From Gracilimonas sp964505215 (GTDB taxonomy: Bacteria > Bacteroidota > Rhodothermia > Balneolales > Balneolaceae): a stretch of 64,000 nt of DNA. How positions within the stretch are numbered: the first letter of the stretch is position 1; every line of letters begins with the position of its first letter. A program made the position numbers and the translations under genes. Positions 17,750-26,642 of this stretch are shown piece after piece. The notes below the pieces were generated by a model, which saw nothing but the letters and a program-made list of their open reading frames with translations, was not told where the DNA came from and ran no database searches. The stretch is taken from contig CAZDGU010000002.1 in the NCBI GenBank assembly GCA_964505215.1, forward strand, positions 62,001 through 126,000. Direction: 5' to 3'.

Positions 17750-18312
17750 TCAAAAATCGAATTCAATAGTAATTCCACCTTTCTTCTTCTCATAATAGAT
17801 AATTTGAACACTGATTTCTTCTGCAAGGCTCGCCTTTGATCTGTACGTGTGAGGTTTAATGCTTACGGGTATTGTCGGCTTTCTTCCACTTTGGTGGCAA
17901 GTTTATAATCCATTTCTTTAATGTCCGCTACTTTCTTCAGAATGGCTTCTTGAAAGCGGAGGCCAATGAACGTTTTATACAAAACCAAGTCTTTGACCCA
18001 AGCTTCAATCATATTACGATCTATTTTTTGGATCGCATCTTTGAGCTTATCAACCATGTCCTCAACTTTATCGCTGGCTTTATCTCTTGCATCGGGATGC
18101 CTTTCTTCATACCACTCGACCCACTCACCAATGGTCCTCCCATCAAATTCCTGAATCAGATCACTCATTTGGCCTACTACCTTAGGTCTTGTTCCTTGTG
18201 AGTTTTGGTTTGCTAAGTTTAGTATTTGTGTAGTGTACTTAGGAAAATCAGGAACCTCTCCAACTACTACATCCTTAATCTCATCATTGTAAATCTTAAC
18301 TTTTGTGCTCAT
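17750..18312 (-). pseudogene. MjaI-like type II restriction endonuclease, frameshifted
   Basis: The intact frame from ATG 18312 gives 149 residues (PKYTTQILNLANQNSQGT, RPKVVGQMSDL, KTFIGLRFQEAILKKVADI) and stops at 17863. The family, as I recall it, continues with a catalytic EESRGID...PVSIKP segment. Here EESR is followed by a shift, and KPTIPVSIKPHTYRSK appears two bases off, running on to IYYEKKKGGITIEFDF and a TGA at 17750-17752. So one lesion, a frameshift with probable loss of several codons at the catalytic site, splits the gene. Restored length would be near 195. Its ATG overlaps the controller gene stop (ATGA), and its true end is one base from the methyltransferase end. Confidence 0.78.
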
Positions 18313-18518
18313 AAATTTTCAAATAATTCACTCAATGATATTTCAAAAGCCTTCGCTATTTTTTCGATATTGACAATCGATACATTTCTTTTCCCCTGTT
18401 CAATCCCGGCAATGTACGTTCTATCTAATCCACAGATATTTGCGAACTGCTCCTGGCTTAAATCCCGCTGATGTCTCAGCTCCCGAATTCTGCTTCCTAT
18501 TTTACTTTTGATATCCAT
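18309..18518 (-). CDS. XRE-family controller protein of the restriction-modification system
   Basis: 69-residue helix-turn-helix protein (IRELRHQRDLSQEQFANICG, LDRTYIAGIEQGKRNVSIVN) of the size and form of C proteins. These control restriction-modification operons by binding C-boxes, activating and then repressing their own promoter, and so delay endonuclease expression. It is coupled by ATGA overlap to the endonuclease gene, and a C-box-like operator lies at 18541-18567. It appears intact although both effector genes are broken. Confidence 0.88.
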   Translation of the reverse strand: MDIKSKIGSRIRELRHQRDLSQEQFANICGLDRTYIAGIEQGKRNVSIVNIEKIAKAFEISLSELFENL

Positions 18519-18540
18519 CGACAGAGAATAGCACTATTGT

Positions 18541-18567
18541 AGCCGATAAATCAACGGACTATGAGTC
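18541..18567 (-). promoter_or_regulatory. C-box operator upstream of the controller gene
   Basis: On the minus strand GACTCATAGTC-CGTT-GATTTATCGGCT lies 23-49 bases before the ATG. The first half is a GACT...AGTC palindrome. The layout half-site, CGTT/CGTG spacer, half-site matches the C-boxes I know from PvuII/EcoRV-type systems (GACTTATAGTCCGTG followed by TGATTATAGTC). The second half-site is weaker. Confidence 0.65.
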
Positions 18568-18607
18568 ACATTTTCTGCTGAATAGCATTATTTAAGCAGG
18601 TTCATAT

Positions 18608-18629
18608 CTTTAATTCCACACTACATTTT
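18608..18629 (+). repeat. Right direct repeat of the island
   Basis: Identical over 22 bp to 16447-16468 and in the same orientation. It lies 113 bases before the next chromosomal gene and beyond the controller promoter. Confidence 0.8.
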
Positions 18630-18741
18630 AAATAGCGTTTAATTATTATAAGCAAGATTTTGAAACCGTTGGTTTCCATTCGCGTGTACTTAAAAGTTCG
18701 TGATTTATAAAAACAAAATAATACAAACCGAATAACCATTT

Positions 18742-19845
18742 ATGGCGCATCACCCTCTAAAAACTTCAAAAAGCTATCCTTTCTGGCTGAAGTCTTCCGT
18801 TATTTTGGTAGGCTTAAGCCTGTTTTTTGTGATTATGAATTATGGAAAGTTCATACTGATGCCACTGGCTTTCTCCGCATTTCTGGCCATGCTGCTCAGT
18901 CCTTTGGTTAATCTTTTTGAGCGCTGGAAACTCGGCCGCGCCTTCAGCATTTTGCTTACGCTGTTGTTAGTCCTCATTGTTCTTGGAGGAATTTTAACAC
19001 TGATTTCGGCCCAATTTGTGCAGTTTTCAGAACGAATTCCGGAAGTCACCGAAAAACTTAAAGCAACCACAGCAACCGCTATACAGTTTTTAGAAGAAAC
19101 CGTTGGAATATCGGAAGAGGAGCAGGGAAAATATGTTCAAAAAGGCATCAATAATATTATTGACGGCAGCGGCGATTACCTCAGCTCCATTTTAAGCGTT
19201 ACCACCAATATGTTCACGGTGATGACGCTGATGCCTATTTTCATATTCTTCATGCTGTATTATCAGGAAATGTACCGCACCTTTTTTCGAAAACTGTTTG
19301 CTGCCCGCAGCGAAAAAACTGATGAAATTGACGGACTGCTCGGCCGCATCCAAAATGTAACCCAAAACTACTTGGTGGGCATGCTTTCGGTGATTGGCAT
19401 TTTGGCCATTTTAAATACTACCGGATTGTTTATCATCGGCTTGGAGCACGCGCTCTTTTTTGGTGTTTTCGCCTCTCTGTTAGCCATCATCCCGTATATC
19501 GGTATTATTATTGGGGCTCTGCCGCCACTGCTGTTTTCACTGTTACTCACCGATTCGCTGCTGACACCCGTTTTAGTAATCGCCGTTTTTGGCATTGTTC
19601 AGTTTCTGGAAGGCAACTTCATCACCCCGAGAATTGTAGGCTCAAAAGTATCCATAAACCCTTTTGTGGCCATGATTGCGCTAATTGTGGGCGGAGAGCT
19701 TTGGGGCATTTCCGGAATGATTTTATTCGTACCCCTCATCGGAATTTTAAAAGTTATTTTTGATCAAATCCCTGAAATGGAGCCTTATGGCTACCTGCTT
19801 GGCAACTCCGTTCAGTACAAAACGAAAAAGCCGGCAAAGGATTAG
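18742..19845 (+). CDS. AI-2E family transporter (PerM/YdiK-like)
   Basis: 367-residue inner membrane protein. Two or three hydrophobic segments near residues 15-85 are followed by a periplasmic or peripheral amphipathic stretch (PEVTEKLKATTATAIQFLEE) and then five more segments to residue 345. The family signature GIVQFLEGNFITPRIVGSKVSINPF and GGELWGISGMILFVPLIGIL-like ending are present. Family members are annotated as autoinducer-2 exporters or Na+/H+ antiporters, so the substrate is open. It stands just outside the right repeat of the island. Confidence 0.9.
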   Translation: MAHHPLKTSKSYPFWLKSSVILVGLSLFFVIMNYGKFILMPLAFSAFLAMLLSPLVNLFERWKLGRAFSILLTLLLVLIVLGGILTLISAQFVQFSERIPEVTEKLKATTATAIQFLEETVGISEEEQGKYVQKGINNIIDGSGDYLSSILSVTTNMFTVMTLMPIFIFFMLYYQEMYRTFFRKLFAARSEKTDEIDGLLGRIQNVTQNYLVGMLSVIGILAILNTTGLFIIGLEHALFFGVFASLLAIIPYIGIIIGALPPLLFSLLLTDSLLTPVLVIAVFGIVQFLEGNFITPRIVGSKVSINPFVAMIALIVGGELWGISGMILFVPLIGILKVIFDQIPEMEPYGYLLGNSVQYKTKKPAKD

Positions 19846-19853
19846 CAAAACAT

Positions 19854-20450
19854 TTACACGTCCGGAAAAAATAGATCTCGCACGTAAGTGTAATTTGCCG
19901 CCATGCGCCCGATGGGATCGAACGCCTCGTAATTCACCTTGTCGTTCTCCATATACACCTCATCTTTAATATGGTAGCAAACCAGCTCGGCAATCACTTG
20001 TGTAAAATCACCCATCTCCATTATTTTTTTAAGCTTGCACTCCATATTTATTGCTGCCTCTTCTACCAAAGGAGCCTTCACAAGCCGGCTTATTCCCAGC
20101 GTCAGTCCTACTTCAGAAAACTCGCTTTTTTCCTTCAAATAAGGACCACTGCTCTTTTGCATTTCCGCCGCCAGCCTTGCTGATACCAAATTTATCACAA
20201 ACTCCCCTGATGCTTTAATATTGGCCAGCGTGTCTTTATCACCATCTTTACCCACGCTTCGCCCGTGCCCAATTGAAATGATAAACAAAATCGGGTTATG
20301 GGAAATAATATTGAAATAGCTGAATGGCGCAAGATTTTCCACCCCCTGTTCATCTATGGTTGAAACCCACGCAATGGGTCGCGGAACTACCGAGCCTTTT
20401 ACGAGCTTGGCTACCTGCCGGTTTTGGAAATCAGATTGTTCTATAATCAC
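19854..20450 (-). CDS. Flavin reductase family protein
   Basis: 198 residues of the FMN-binding split-barrel flavin reductase-like family: VVPRPIAWVSTIDEQG, NLAPFSYFNIISHNP, and KDTLANIKASGEFVINLV. Members reduce FMN or bind it as a cofactor and often serve as partners of monooxygenases. Here there is no oxygenase gene beside it. It converges with the AI-2E transporter gene, with eight bases between the stops. No signal peptide. Confidence 0.87.
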   Translation of the reverse strand: MIIEQSDFQNRQVAKLVKGSVVPRPIAWVSTIDEQGVENLAPFSYFNIISHNPILFIISIGHGRSVGKDGDKDTLANIKASGEFVINLVSARLAAEMQKSSGPYLKEKSEFSEVGLTLGISRLVKAPLVEEAAINMECKLKKIMEMGDFTQVIAELVCYHIKDEVYMENDKVNYEAFDPIGRMAANYTYVRDLFFPDV

Positions 20451-20527
20451 GGACGTACACTTTTGGGTTGAAGTTGACGCGTAAAAGGTACTTAAATTTT
20501 ATGGTTTGAAATGAATGGCATTCTGCC

Positions 20528-22288
20528 CTATTTGGCATCAAAAAAAGCTTTTACTTCTTCCGCACTTTTAGTACATAGCACGCGCTCTTTCTCATACTTT
20601 CCCTTTCGGGCAATACGCACGCCGTAAGCAATATCATCAATACCATCGGTTGTGTGGGCGTCGGGGTTGATGGACGTCATCATGCCTGTTTCCCGTGCTT
20701 TATTTCCAAACCGCCAGTCTATATCAAGCCGCCAGGGATTTGCGTTAATTTCTATGGCTGTGTTGTGTTCGGCAGCTAAAGCTACCAGCTCGTTTAGATC
20801 TAAATCGCTGCCATTTCTTCTCAAAAGCAGCCGCCCGGTTGGGTGTCCCAGAATTCGCGTATATGGATTTTTGATAGCATTTCTCATGCGCTCCATCATT
20901 TTATCGCGCGGCATTTCCAAGGACTGATGCACGCTTGCGATCACAAAATCAAAGCCTTCCAATATTTCGTCCTCATAATCCAGGGAACCATCCGCCAAAA
21001 TATCCGACTCAATTCCCTTAAAAATCACAAAGTTTTTTCCGGCTGATTTGAATTCCTCATTCAGTTCATCAATTTCATCCCACTGCTTTTTTACTTCATC
21101 AATGGTAAGTCCGCCTGCGTACGCTGCAGTTTGGGAATGATCAGTTAAGCCCAAGTATTCGTAGCCGCGCTGCATACAAGCTTCCGCCATTTCCCGGATA
21201 GAAGATTTCCCATCACTCCACGTACTGTGGACATGAAGTACACCTCGAATGTCAGCATCCGTAACCAAATCGAAGCTTTCTTGTTCTTCATAAATTTCAA
21301 ATTCACCGCGATCTTCGCGCAGCTCCGGCGGTACAAAGTGAAGATCCAATTTTTGATAAATATCGGCTTCTGTTTCGAAATTAACAGGAGCGTCGAAGTC
21401 GGTATTTCCTTGTTCATCCAGCTTAAACAGCCCATATTCATTCAGGCTCATTCCACGATCTCTGGCCCGCTGGCGCATTACCACATTATGCTCTTTGCTA
21501 CCGGTGAAATACATCAACGCCGCAGAAAATTCGTTTGGAGTTACAATACGCAAATCAACCTGCCGGCCTTCTTTGGTGCGCACCGAGCTTTTGGTGTCGC
21601 CTTTTCCTAACACTTCCGTAACCCGCTCGTGATTGGTAAATACTTCAAACAGATTTTCGATATGCTGTTTTTCGGCGGCAATCAGGATGTCAATATCTCC
21701 GATGGTTTCCAGTCCGCGCCGGTATGAGCCGGCCACTTCAATTTGCTCTACCCCTTCCAAATCTTTGAGGCTGTGATAGATGGCTTCCGCAATTTCTTTG
21801 GCCTCGTCGAGGCGGCAGCGCTCATCAAACTTTTCCATCCATTCAATGGATTTCATGATTTTCTCTGCCGACTTTTTCCCTAAGCCCGGAAGAGAAGCCA
21901 CTGAGCCGTCTGCAATATTTTGCTTCAGTTCATCCAGCGTGCTGATGCCTAATTCCTTATGAATTTTATACGCATTTTTTGGCCCCAATCCGGATATATC
22001 CAGCCACTTAACTAATCCTTCCGGCACCTTTTCGCGAAATGATTCCAGCACCGGCATTTCTCCGGTTTCGCTGAGTGCATAAATATCTTCAGCAATAGAT
22101 TTTCCGATGCCTTTAATATCGGTAAGCGTTTTGCTTTGGATGTATTCGTTAATGTCATCACTCAGCCCTTCAATAGTTTGAGCGGCTCGGTCAAAAGCTA
22201 TTATTTTAAATCTGTTTTGGCCGGAAAGCTGCATTAATTTAGCAACTTCACGAAGTTTTTCTGCAATATCCTGATTAGTAAATGACAT
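20528..22288 (-). CDS. polX: DNA polymerase X family protein with PHP domain
   Basis: 586 residues, the usual bacterial PolX length. Helix-hairpin-helix motifs (LTDIKGIGKSIAEDI; LSGLGPKNAYKIHKELG; LPGLGKKSAEKIM) fill the first ~150 residues. The polymerase palm follows with GSYRRG and GDIDIL carrying catalytic Asp residues. The C-terminal PHP phosphoesterase begins GVLHVHSTWSDGKSSI and ends with GMMTSINPDAHTTDGI. It acts in gap filling and base excision repair, with 3'-5' exonuclease activity in the PHP part. Confidence 0.94.
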   Translation of the reverse strand: MSFTNQDIAEKLREVAKLMQLSGQNRFKIIAFDRAAQTIEGLSDDINEYIQSKTLTDIKGIGKSIAEDIYALSETGEMPVLESFREKVPEGLVKWLDISGLGPKNAYKIHKELGISTLDELKQNIADGSVASLPGLGKKSAEKIMKSIEWMEKFDERCRLDEAKEIAEAIYHSLKDLEGVEQIEVAGSYRRGLETIGDIDILIAAEKQHIENLFEVFTNHERVTEVLGKGDTKSSVRTKEGRQVDLRIVTPNEFSAALMYFTGSKEHNVVMRQRARDRGMSLNEYGLFKLDEQGNTDFDAPVNFETEADIYQKLDLHFVPPELREDRGEFEIYEEQESFDLVTDADIRGVLHVHSTWSDGKSSIREMAEACMQRGYEYLGLTDHSQTAAYAGGLTIDEVKKQWDEIDELNEEFKSAGKNFVIFKGIESDILADGSLDYEDEILEGFDFVIASVHQSLEMPRDKMMERMRNAIKNPYTRILGHPTGRLLLRRNGSDLDLNELVALAAEHNTAIEINANPWRLDIDWRFGNKARETGMMTSINPDAHTTDGIDDIAYGVRIARKGKYEKERVLCTKSAEEVKAFFDAK

Positions 22289-22442
22289 GAAAATGGTTTG
22301 AATGTTTTGAAGTATTCGGAATGATAGTAACTAATGAAGTTGCATTCAAAGAGGTTCGCTATATCACCCCAATAAACAAATTTAGATTGAGGATTTTGAA
22401 CCGACTTCCCCAAAAGAATCACTTGTTAAAACTGAAATCAAC

Positions 22443-22473
22443 AAAAAAGGCGCACCGTTTGGCGCGCCTTTTA
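22443..22473 (-). terminator. Terminator of the glutamate dehydrogenase gene
   Basis: AAAAGGCGC and GCGCGCCTTTT form a G+C-rich stem. On the minus strand it ends in TTTTTT. It lies about 45 bases after the gdhA stop and before polX. Confidence 0.8.
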
Positions 22474-22518
22474 AGCTGAGCAATCCATTACTGAATGCCC
22501 GAAATATTATGCGAATTT

Positions 22519-23925
22519 TTATGGGAAAATGCCCATTTGCTCGTACATAATTCCAATTTTGTTAATGGCACTGATGAAGGAAGATGTTCTGAGATCGTCC
22601 AGCTTATGCTCATTTCTTATTTCGGTAAGCTCCTGATAAGCATTTATCATGGTTTCTTCCAGTCCGGAGTCTACCAGATCATACTCGTCGGCACCATGCG
22701 AAAGGTCAGCCATTTCAGCATCCGAAAACTTATTGCCTGTAATATTTTCAATCACGCCAAGAATTTTCTTGTAGCTGGCCTCATCCGATCGTTTACTTAA
22801 GCGCCCGTAGCGTACGTGTTGGATATTTTTCAACCACTCAAAATAGGATACAACCACACCGCCGGCATTCAGATATGCATCAGGAATCACAAGTACTCCT
22901 TTGTCTTTCAGAATGTCGTGTCCGTCAGTAGTGGTAGGCCCGTTAGCAGCTTCTGCTACTATTTTAGCTTTAATTTTATCTGCATTATCTCCGGTTAACT
23001 GGCTTTCAAGAGCAGCCGGAATAAGAATATCACATTCCAGGAAAAATGCATCATCTCTGTTTTTAAGCTCTTTAGTATTTCCATAACCAATAATAGACCC
23101 TGTTTCTTTACGAAATGCCAGCATGTCTTCCAGATCAATGCCGTTTTCATCATAAACAGAGCCTTCTATTTCAGCTACTCCAACTAATTTGGCGCCTGCA
23201 TTTATCATGTTTTTAGCCGCACTGTAGCCAACATTTCCAAGACCTTGAACTACAAATGTTTTGCCTTCTACGCCAACATTAAGGCCCAGTCTTTTCATGT
23301 CTTCTTTGTTTTTACACGCTTCGCGAATACCAAAATAAACTCCGCGTCCTGTTGCTTCTGCTCGCCCTCTTACACCGCCTTGCTCAATAGGTTTACCGGT
23401 TACACAACCTTCAGCATTCAGGTCTTCTTTCATTTGGCGGTAGGTATCTAAAATCCAGCCCATTTCGCGAGCTCCGGTTCCATAATCCGGTGCTGGCACG
23501 TCAACACCGGGTCCAATAAATCCTTTTTTAATCAGCTCGTAGGTATAACGGCGGGTAATACGCTCCAGCTCAGATACGGAATAATCGCGCGTGCTGATTT
23601 TAACACCGCCTTTAGCTCCGCCAAAAGGCACATCTACAATTGCGCACTTGTACGACATCAGCGCTGCAAGTGCCATGGTCTCATCTTCATCAACCTTATG
23701 ACTAAATCTAATGCCACCTTTGGTAGGTGTTTTGTGATGGCTATGCTCTACTCTCCATCCCTCAATTACTTCTATGGTGCCGTCATCTCTCCGTATAGGA
23801 AAAGTAACGTGGTAAACCATATTACAGATTTTAATTTGTGCCAAAAGCCCATCGTCAAAACGGGTGTATTTAGCGGCCTTATCAAAGTTGATATTGACCT
23901 GTTCATAAAATTTATAAGTGGACAT
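22519..23925 (-). CDS. gdhA: Glu/Leu/Phe/Val family dehydrogenase, probable glutamate dehydrogenase
   Basis: Reversible oxidative deamination of glutamate to 2-oxoglutarate. 468 residues: TPTKGGIRFSHKVDEDE and DVPFGGAKGGVKI hold the substrate Lys residues, DVPAPDYGTGAREMGW the catalytic Asp region, and VVQGLGNVGYSAAKNM the Rossmann loop. It has its own promoter (23966-23996), a Shine-Dalgarno AGGAG eight bases before ATG, and a terminator. It is longer than the classic ~415-residue Bacillus type, with extra C-terminal residues. Cofactor choice is not decided. Confidence 0.9.
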   Translation of the reverse strand: MSTYKFYEQVNINFDKAAKYTRFDDGLLAQIKICNMVYHVTFPIRRDDGTIEVIEGWRVEHSHHKTPTKGGIRFSHKVDEDETMALAALMSYKCAIVDVPFGGAKGGVKISTRDYSVSELERITRRYTYELIKKGFIGPGVDVPAPDYGTGAREMGWILDTYRQMKEDLNAEGCVTGKPIEQGGVRGRAEATGRGVYFGIREACKNKEDMKRLGLNVGVEGKTFVVQGLGNVGYSAAKNMINAGAKLVGVAEIEGSVYDENGIDLEDMLAFRKETGSIIGYGNTKELKNRDDAFFLECDILIPAALESQLTGDNADKIKAKIVAEAANGPTTTDGHDILKDKGVLVIPDAYLNAGGVVVSYFEWLKNIQHVRYGRLSKRSDEASYKKILGVIENITGNKFSDAEMADLSHGADEYDLVDSGLEETMINAYQELTEIRNEHKLDDLRTSSFISAINKIGIMYEQMGIFP

Positions 23926-24278
23926 ATATTTTCTCCTGTGGAAGTTTTAAAGTACCTGATGGTCGCAATTATATCACAGATAAACAAGGGTACAAATTGA
24001 GCTTTATCAGCAAATAACAATTGCTTTTTAAGGGAAATACACATCCCGATTCTTTAAAAAATTATTGATATCTGATTTAATTATTTAGGTGAAGAGAGGA
24101 ATTTAGAAGCTATTATTTTGACTTATTAGAAATACAATTTGAAAAGATTTGATTGATAATTGACAATGTTAAGAATAAGGAGCTTTTAAACCTGTGCGCT
24201 CATTAACTTTTTAACAACAACAATCGGGTAACTCTCAAAAAACCGGCAACAAATAACTTACTATATTTTCAGTAATAA
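23926..24278. other. Intergenic stretch between gdhA and a small membrane protein gene
   Basis: Apart from the gdhA leader and promoter I recognise nothing. The sequence is AT-rich from about 24000 on, with no coding frame of note. Confidence 0.5.
23966..23996 (-). promoter_or_regulatory. Promoter of gdhA (TTTG-N19-TATAATTG)
   Basis: On the minus strand TTTG (23993-23996), 19 bases, TATAATTG (23966-23973). This differs from the TAnnTTTG consensus at one position. The -7 element ends 40 bases before the ATG, leaving a leader of about 33 bases with the Shine-Dalgarno sequence. Confidence 0.75.
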
Positions 24279-24677
24279 TTACATGCTCCGGTGCGAACGG
24301 CGTAGCAGATAGGGGAAACTTTGTAGAATCACAATGAGAACTATTATGATGGGAATAATCTCAAATGAATTTTGCTGCAAGGCACTGCCCAGGTTTATTA
24401 AGTGAAGGCTAAATAACAGCCCCGATGTAAACAACGAGCAGCCGTAAGCCCAGGAGGCGCGCGTCCATAGCGCAAAACTACTTACCCACGAGGCAATGCA
24501 GGCTATAAACGCACCAATTAATCCCAATACCGGAAGGGTATTTTCCTGAAATTCGAAAAGCTGTTCGGCCATGAAATTGCCTTGAAAAATGCTTATTAGC
24601 CGTACTGCTTGGTATAAGCCTACCAACAGAAAAAATAGTTGCAGAAAAAGATGTATTCTGCGGTCTTTTATATTCAT
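24279..24677 (-). CDS. Hypothetical four-helix membrane protein
   Basis: 132 residues with four likely membrane helices: LFLQLFFLLVGLYQAVRLI, LPVLGLIGAFIACIASWV, WAYGCSLFTSGLLFSLHLI and IIPIIIVLIVILQSFPYLL. It ends in a basic tail (RRSHRSM). No family is recognised. No close neighbour in an operon: the nearest gene on the same strand begins upstream at 25027 and ends 83 bases away. Confidence 0.65.
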   Translation of the reverse strand: MNIKDRRIHLFLQLFFLLVGLYQAVRLISIFQGNFMAEQLFEFQENTLPVLGLIGAFIACIASWVSSFALWTRASWAYGCSLFTSGLLFSLHLINLGSALQQNSFEIIPIIIVLIVILQSFPYLLRRSHRSM

Positions 24678-24760
24678 TTAGAGAAACAGATTGAGTTGAA
24701 GGTCCTTCATTCCTCCATAGCTCAATCATGATAAATTGTTCCCCTAATTAAGCATAAAAA

Positions 24761-25027
24761 TTAGTTTAACAAGGTGTTCTTAAAAATGGGCTCTTCTTGC
24801 CTGAATGCATTTACTGTAAATAAAATGGCGATAGCACCTATTACGGCAAAAAAAGCATCTCCCGCTAAGCCTACTGTTTCCACAATGGCAAGGCCAACAA
24901 GGGATCCTAAAGCACCAAATATAAGACTGGTGTACATTTCAACGCCTCTGTTACCGGTAATCATTCGACTTATCCAGCCGAGGCTTAATCCTATAGTTAG
25001 GTAAGAAAGGAAATACATGAGTGTCAT
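24761..25027 (-). CDS. Small membrane protein, GlsB/YeaQ/YmgE-like
   Basis: 88 residues with three hydrophobic segments and the Gly-rich pattern LTIGLSLGWISRMITGNRG, then TSLIFGALGSLVGLAIVETV, as in transglycosylase-associated small membrane proteins. The start is fixed by a strong Shine-Dalgarno sequence GGAGG seven bases before ATG 25025-25027. A longer in-frame extension to 25108 lacks such a site. Function is unknown; relatives are stress-induced in enterics. Confidence 0.65.
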   Translation of the reverse strand: MTLMYFLSYLTIGLSLGWISRMITGNRGVEMYTSLIFGALGSLVGLAIVETVGLAGDAFFAVIGAIAILFTVNAFRQEEPIFKNTLLN

Positions 25028-25157
25028 AATGCCTCCGGTTATGTTAATATGTATTAAATAAAAGATATTTTGCGGTATTAAGTTCCATTTGCGTTCACAA
25101 GTTTGCAAAAATTAGTATAGATTCAACCCACTAATAACCAATCTAAATACTATACCT

Positions 25158-26447
25158 ATGAAACACTTATTTACTATTTCACTGCTTTTGGGCTTTTTAG
25201 TAGCAGGTTGCGCCCCCAGTGAAAAAGATATTTTTGACAAAGCCATGGATATCCACGAACGAACCATTACTATGGATACACATGTTGATATTAACGTGGA
25301 TAACTTCACCCAAGAAAAAAATTACACTCAGCGGCTGGACTCGCAGGTTGATCTTGTTAAAATGGAAGAAGGAGGCTTAGATGTAGTTTGGTTGATTGTT
25401 TATACCGGTCAGGGAGAACTTACGCCAGAAGGATATGCCAAAGCCTACGAAAATGCGGATAGCAAATTTAAGGCTATTCATCGTTTAACTGAAGAACTGG
25501 CTCCCGATCAAATTGAGCTGGCCACTACGGCTGCGGATGTTCGTAGAATCATAGCTGAAGGTAAAAAAGTAGCTATGATTGGTGTTGAAAATGCGTATCC
25601 CATTGGCACTGATCTGTCCAGAGTTGAGGAGTTTTATAACCGAGGAGCTCGCTACATGTCACTTTCGCATAACGGCCACAGCCAGTTTAGTGATTCCAAC
25701 ACCGGCGAGAGAGATGACGTGTGGCTGCACGACGGCCTGAGTGAAGAAGGACGGCAGGTGATAAAGGAAATGAACCGCCTGGGAATTCTGGTTGATCTTT
25801 CGCATCCTTCCAAAAAAGCTAATATGCAAACTATGGAGCTTTCTAAAGCACCTGTAATTGCTTCTCACTCTTCGGCCCGTGCAGTAAACGATGTAAGCCG
25901 GAATTTAAGCGACGAAGAGCTGTTAATGCTGAAAGAAAATGGCGGAGTAGTACAAACCGTGGCTTTTAGAAGTTATGTGGATGCCGATAAACATGCAGCT
26001 TATCAGGAAGCTTCGCGCACCATTTTAGAGGAAGAAGCAAAAAAAATCGGTTTAGAGCTTTTAAGCTGGGGTGATATTCGTGAACTGAATGAAGAAGATC
26101 GCGACGCATATATTGAGCAATATCGAACCGTTCAGGATAATGCCGAACCGCGCATAGAAAATGAAATTCACGACATAGCACCTCCGGTTGATGTGGCTGA
26201 TTTTGTAGATCACATAGATTATATGGTGAACCTAATTGGAATTGAGCATGTTGGAATTAGCTCAGATTTTGATGGCGGCGGCGGCGTTTATAACTGGATG
26301 GATGCCTCTGAGACCTTCAATGTAACACATGAGTTAGTAAAGCGCGGTTATACCGAAGAAGAAATCGGCTTGCTGTGGAGTGGAAACATGCTGCGCGTAA
26401 TGGAAGAAGCTGAGCAGGTAGCTAAGGAAATTCAAAGTCAGCAATAA
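25158..26447 (+). CDS. M19 membrane dipeptidase, lipoprotein
   Basis: Zinc-dependent renal-type dipeptidase of 429 residues. It begins with a lipoprotein signal (LLLGFLVAGC, lipid on C19), so it is anchored on the outer side of a membrane. Metal and active-site motifs are DTHVDINVD, IGVENAYPIG (Glu), LSHNGHS, VDLSHPS and IASHSSARAV (His), and DFDGGGG (Asp). It probably cleaves dipeptides in the periplasm. A terminator follows directly. Confidence 0.92.
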   Translation: MKHLFTISLLLGFLVAGCAPSEKDIFDKAMDIHERTITMDTHVDINVDNFTQEKNYTQRLDSQVDLVKMEEGGLDVVWLIVYTGQGELTPEGYAKAYENADSKFKAIHRLTEELAPDQIELATTAADVRRIIAEGKKVAMIGVENAYPIGTDLSRVEEFYNRGARYMSLSHNGHSQFSDSNTGERDDVWLHDGLSEEGRQVIKEMNRLGILVDLSHPSKKANMQTMELSKAPVIASHSSARAVNDVSRNLSDEELLMLKENGGVVQTVAFRSYVDADKHAAYQEASRTILEEEAKKIGLELLSWGDIRELNEEDRDAYIEQYRTVQDNAEPRIENEIHDIAPPVDVADFVDHIDYMVNLIGIEHVGISSDFDGGGGVYNWMDASETFNVTHELVKRGYTEEEIGLLWSGNMLRVMEEAEQVAKEIQSQQ

Positions 26448-26482
26448 TAACTTAATTCGTTATTAACTGTTCATTTTTGTTT

Positions 26483-26514
26483 AAATGCCGATGCTTTTGC
26501 GTCGGCATTTTTTG
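26483..26514 (+). terminator. Terminator after the M19 dipeptidase
   Basis: AAATGCCGATGC / CGTCGGCATTT stem with a short loop and a following TTTTTTG, 36 bases after the stop codon. Confidence 0.85.
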
Positions 26515-26583
26515 TTTCATTTCATGAATAAAATTAGGCTTAAAAGCGCTTTCACAAAGAAAAATTAGAATACCATCATTTAC

Positions 26584-26614
26584 TTTAAACCCATTCTTAA
26601 TCTTTTTAACTTTG
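26584..26614 (+). promoter_or_regulatory. Putative promoter of the GNAT gene
   Basis: TTTA (26584-26587), 19 bases, TAACTTTG (26607-26614). The -7 element is a full TAnnTTTG match and the -33 element differs at one base. It lies 28 bases before the GTG start. Confidence 0.55.
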
Positions 26615-26642
26615 GTCTGAATTTCAATCAAACAAAAAAATA

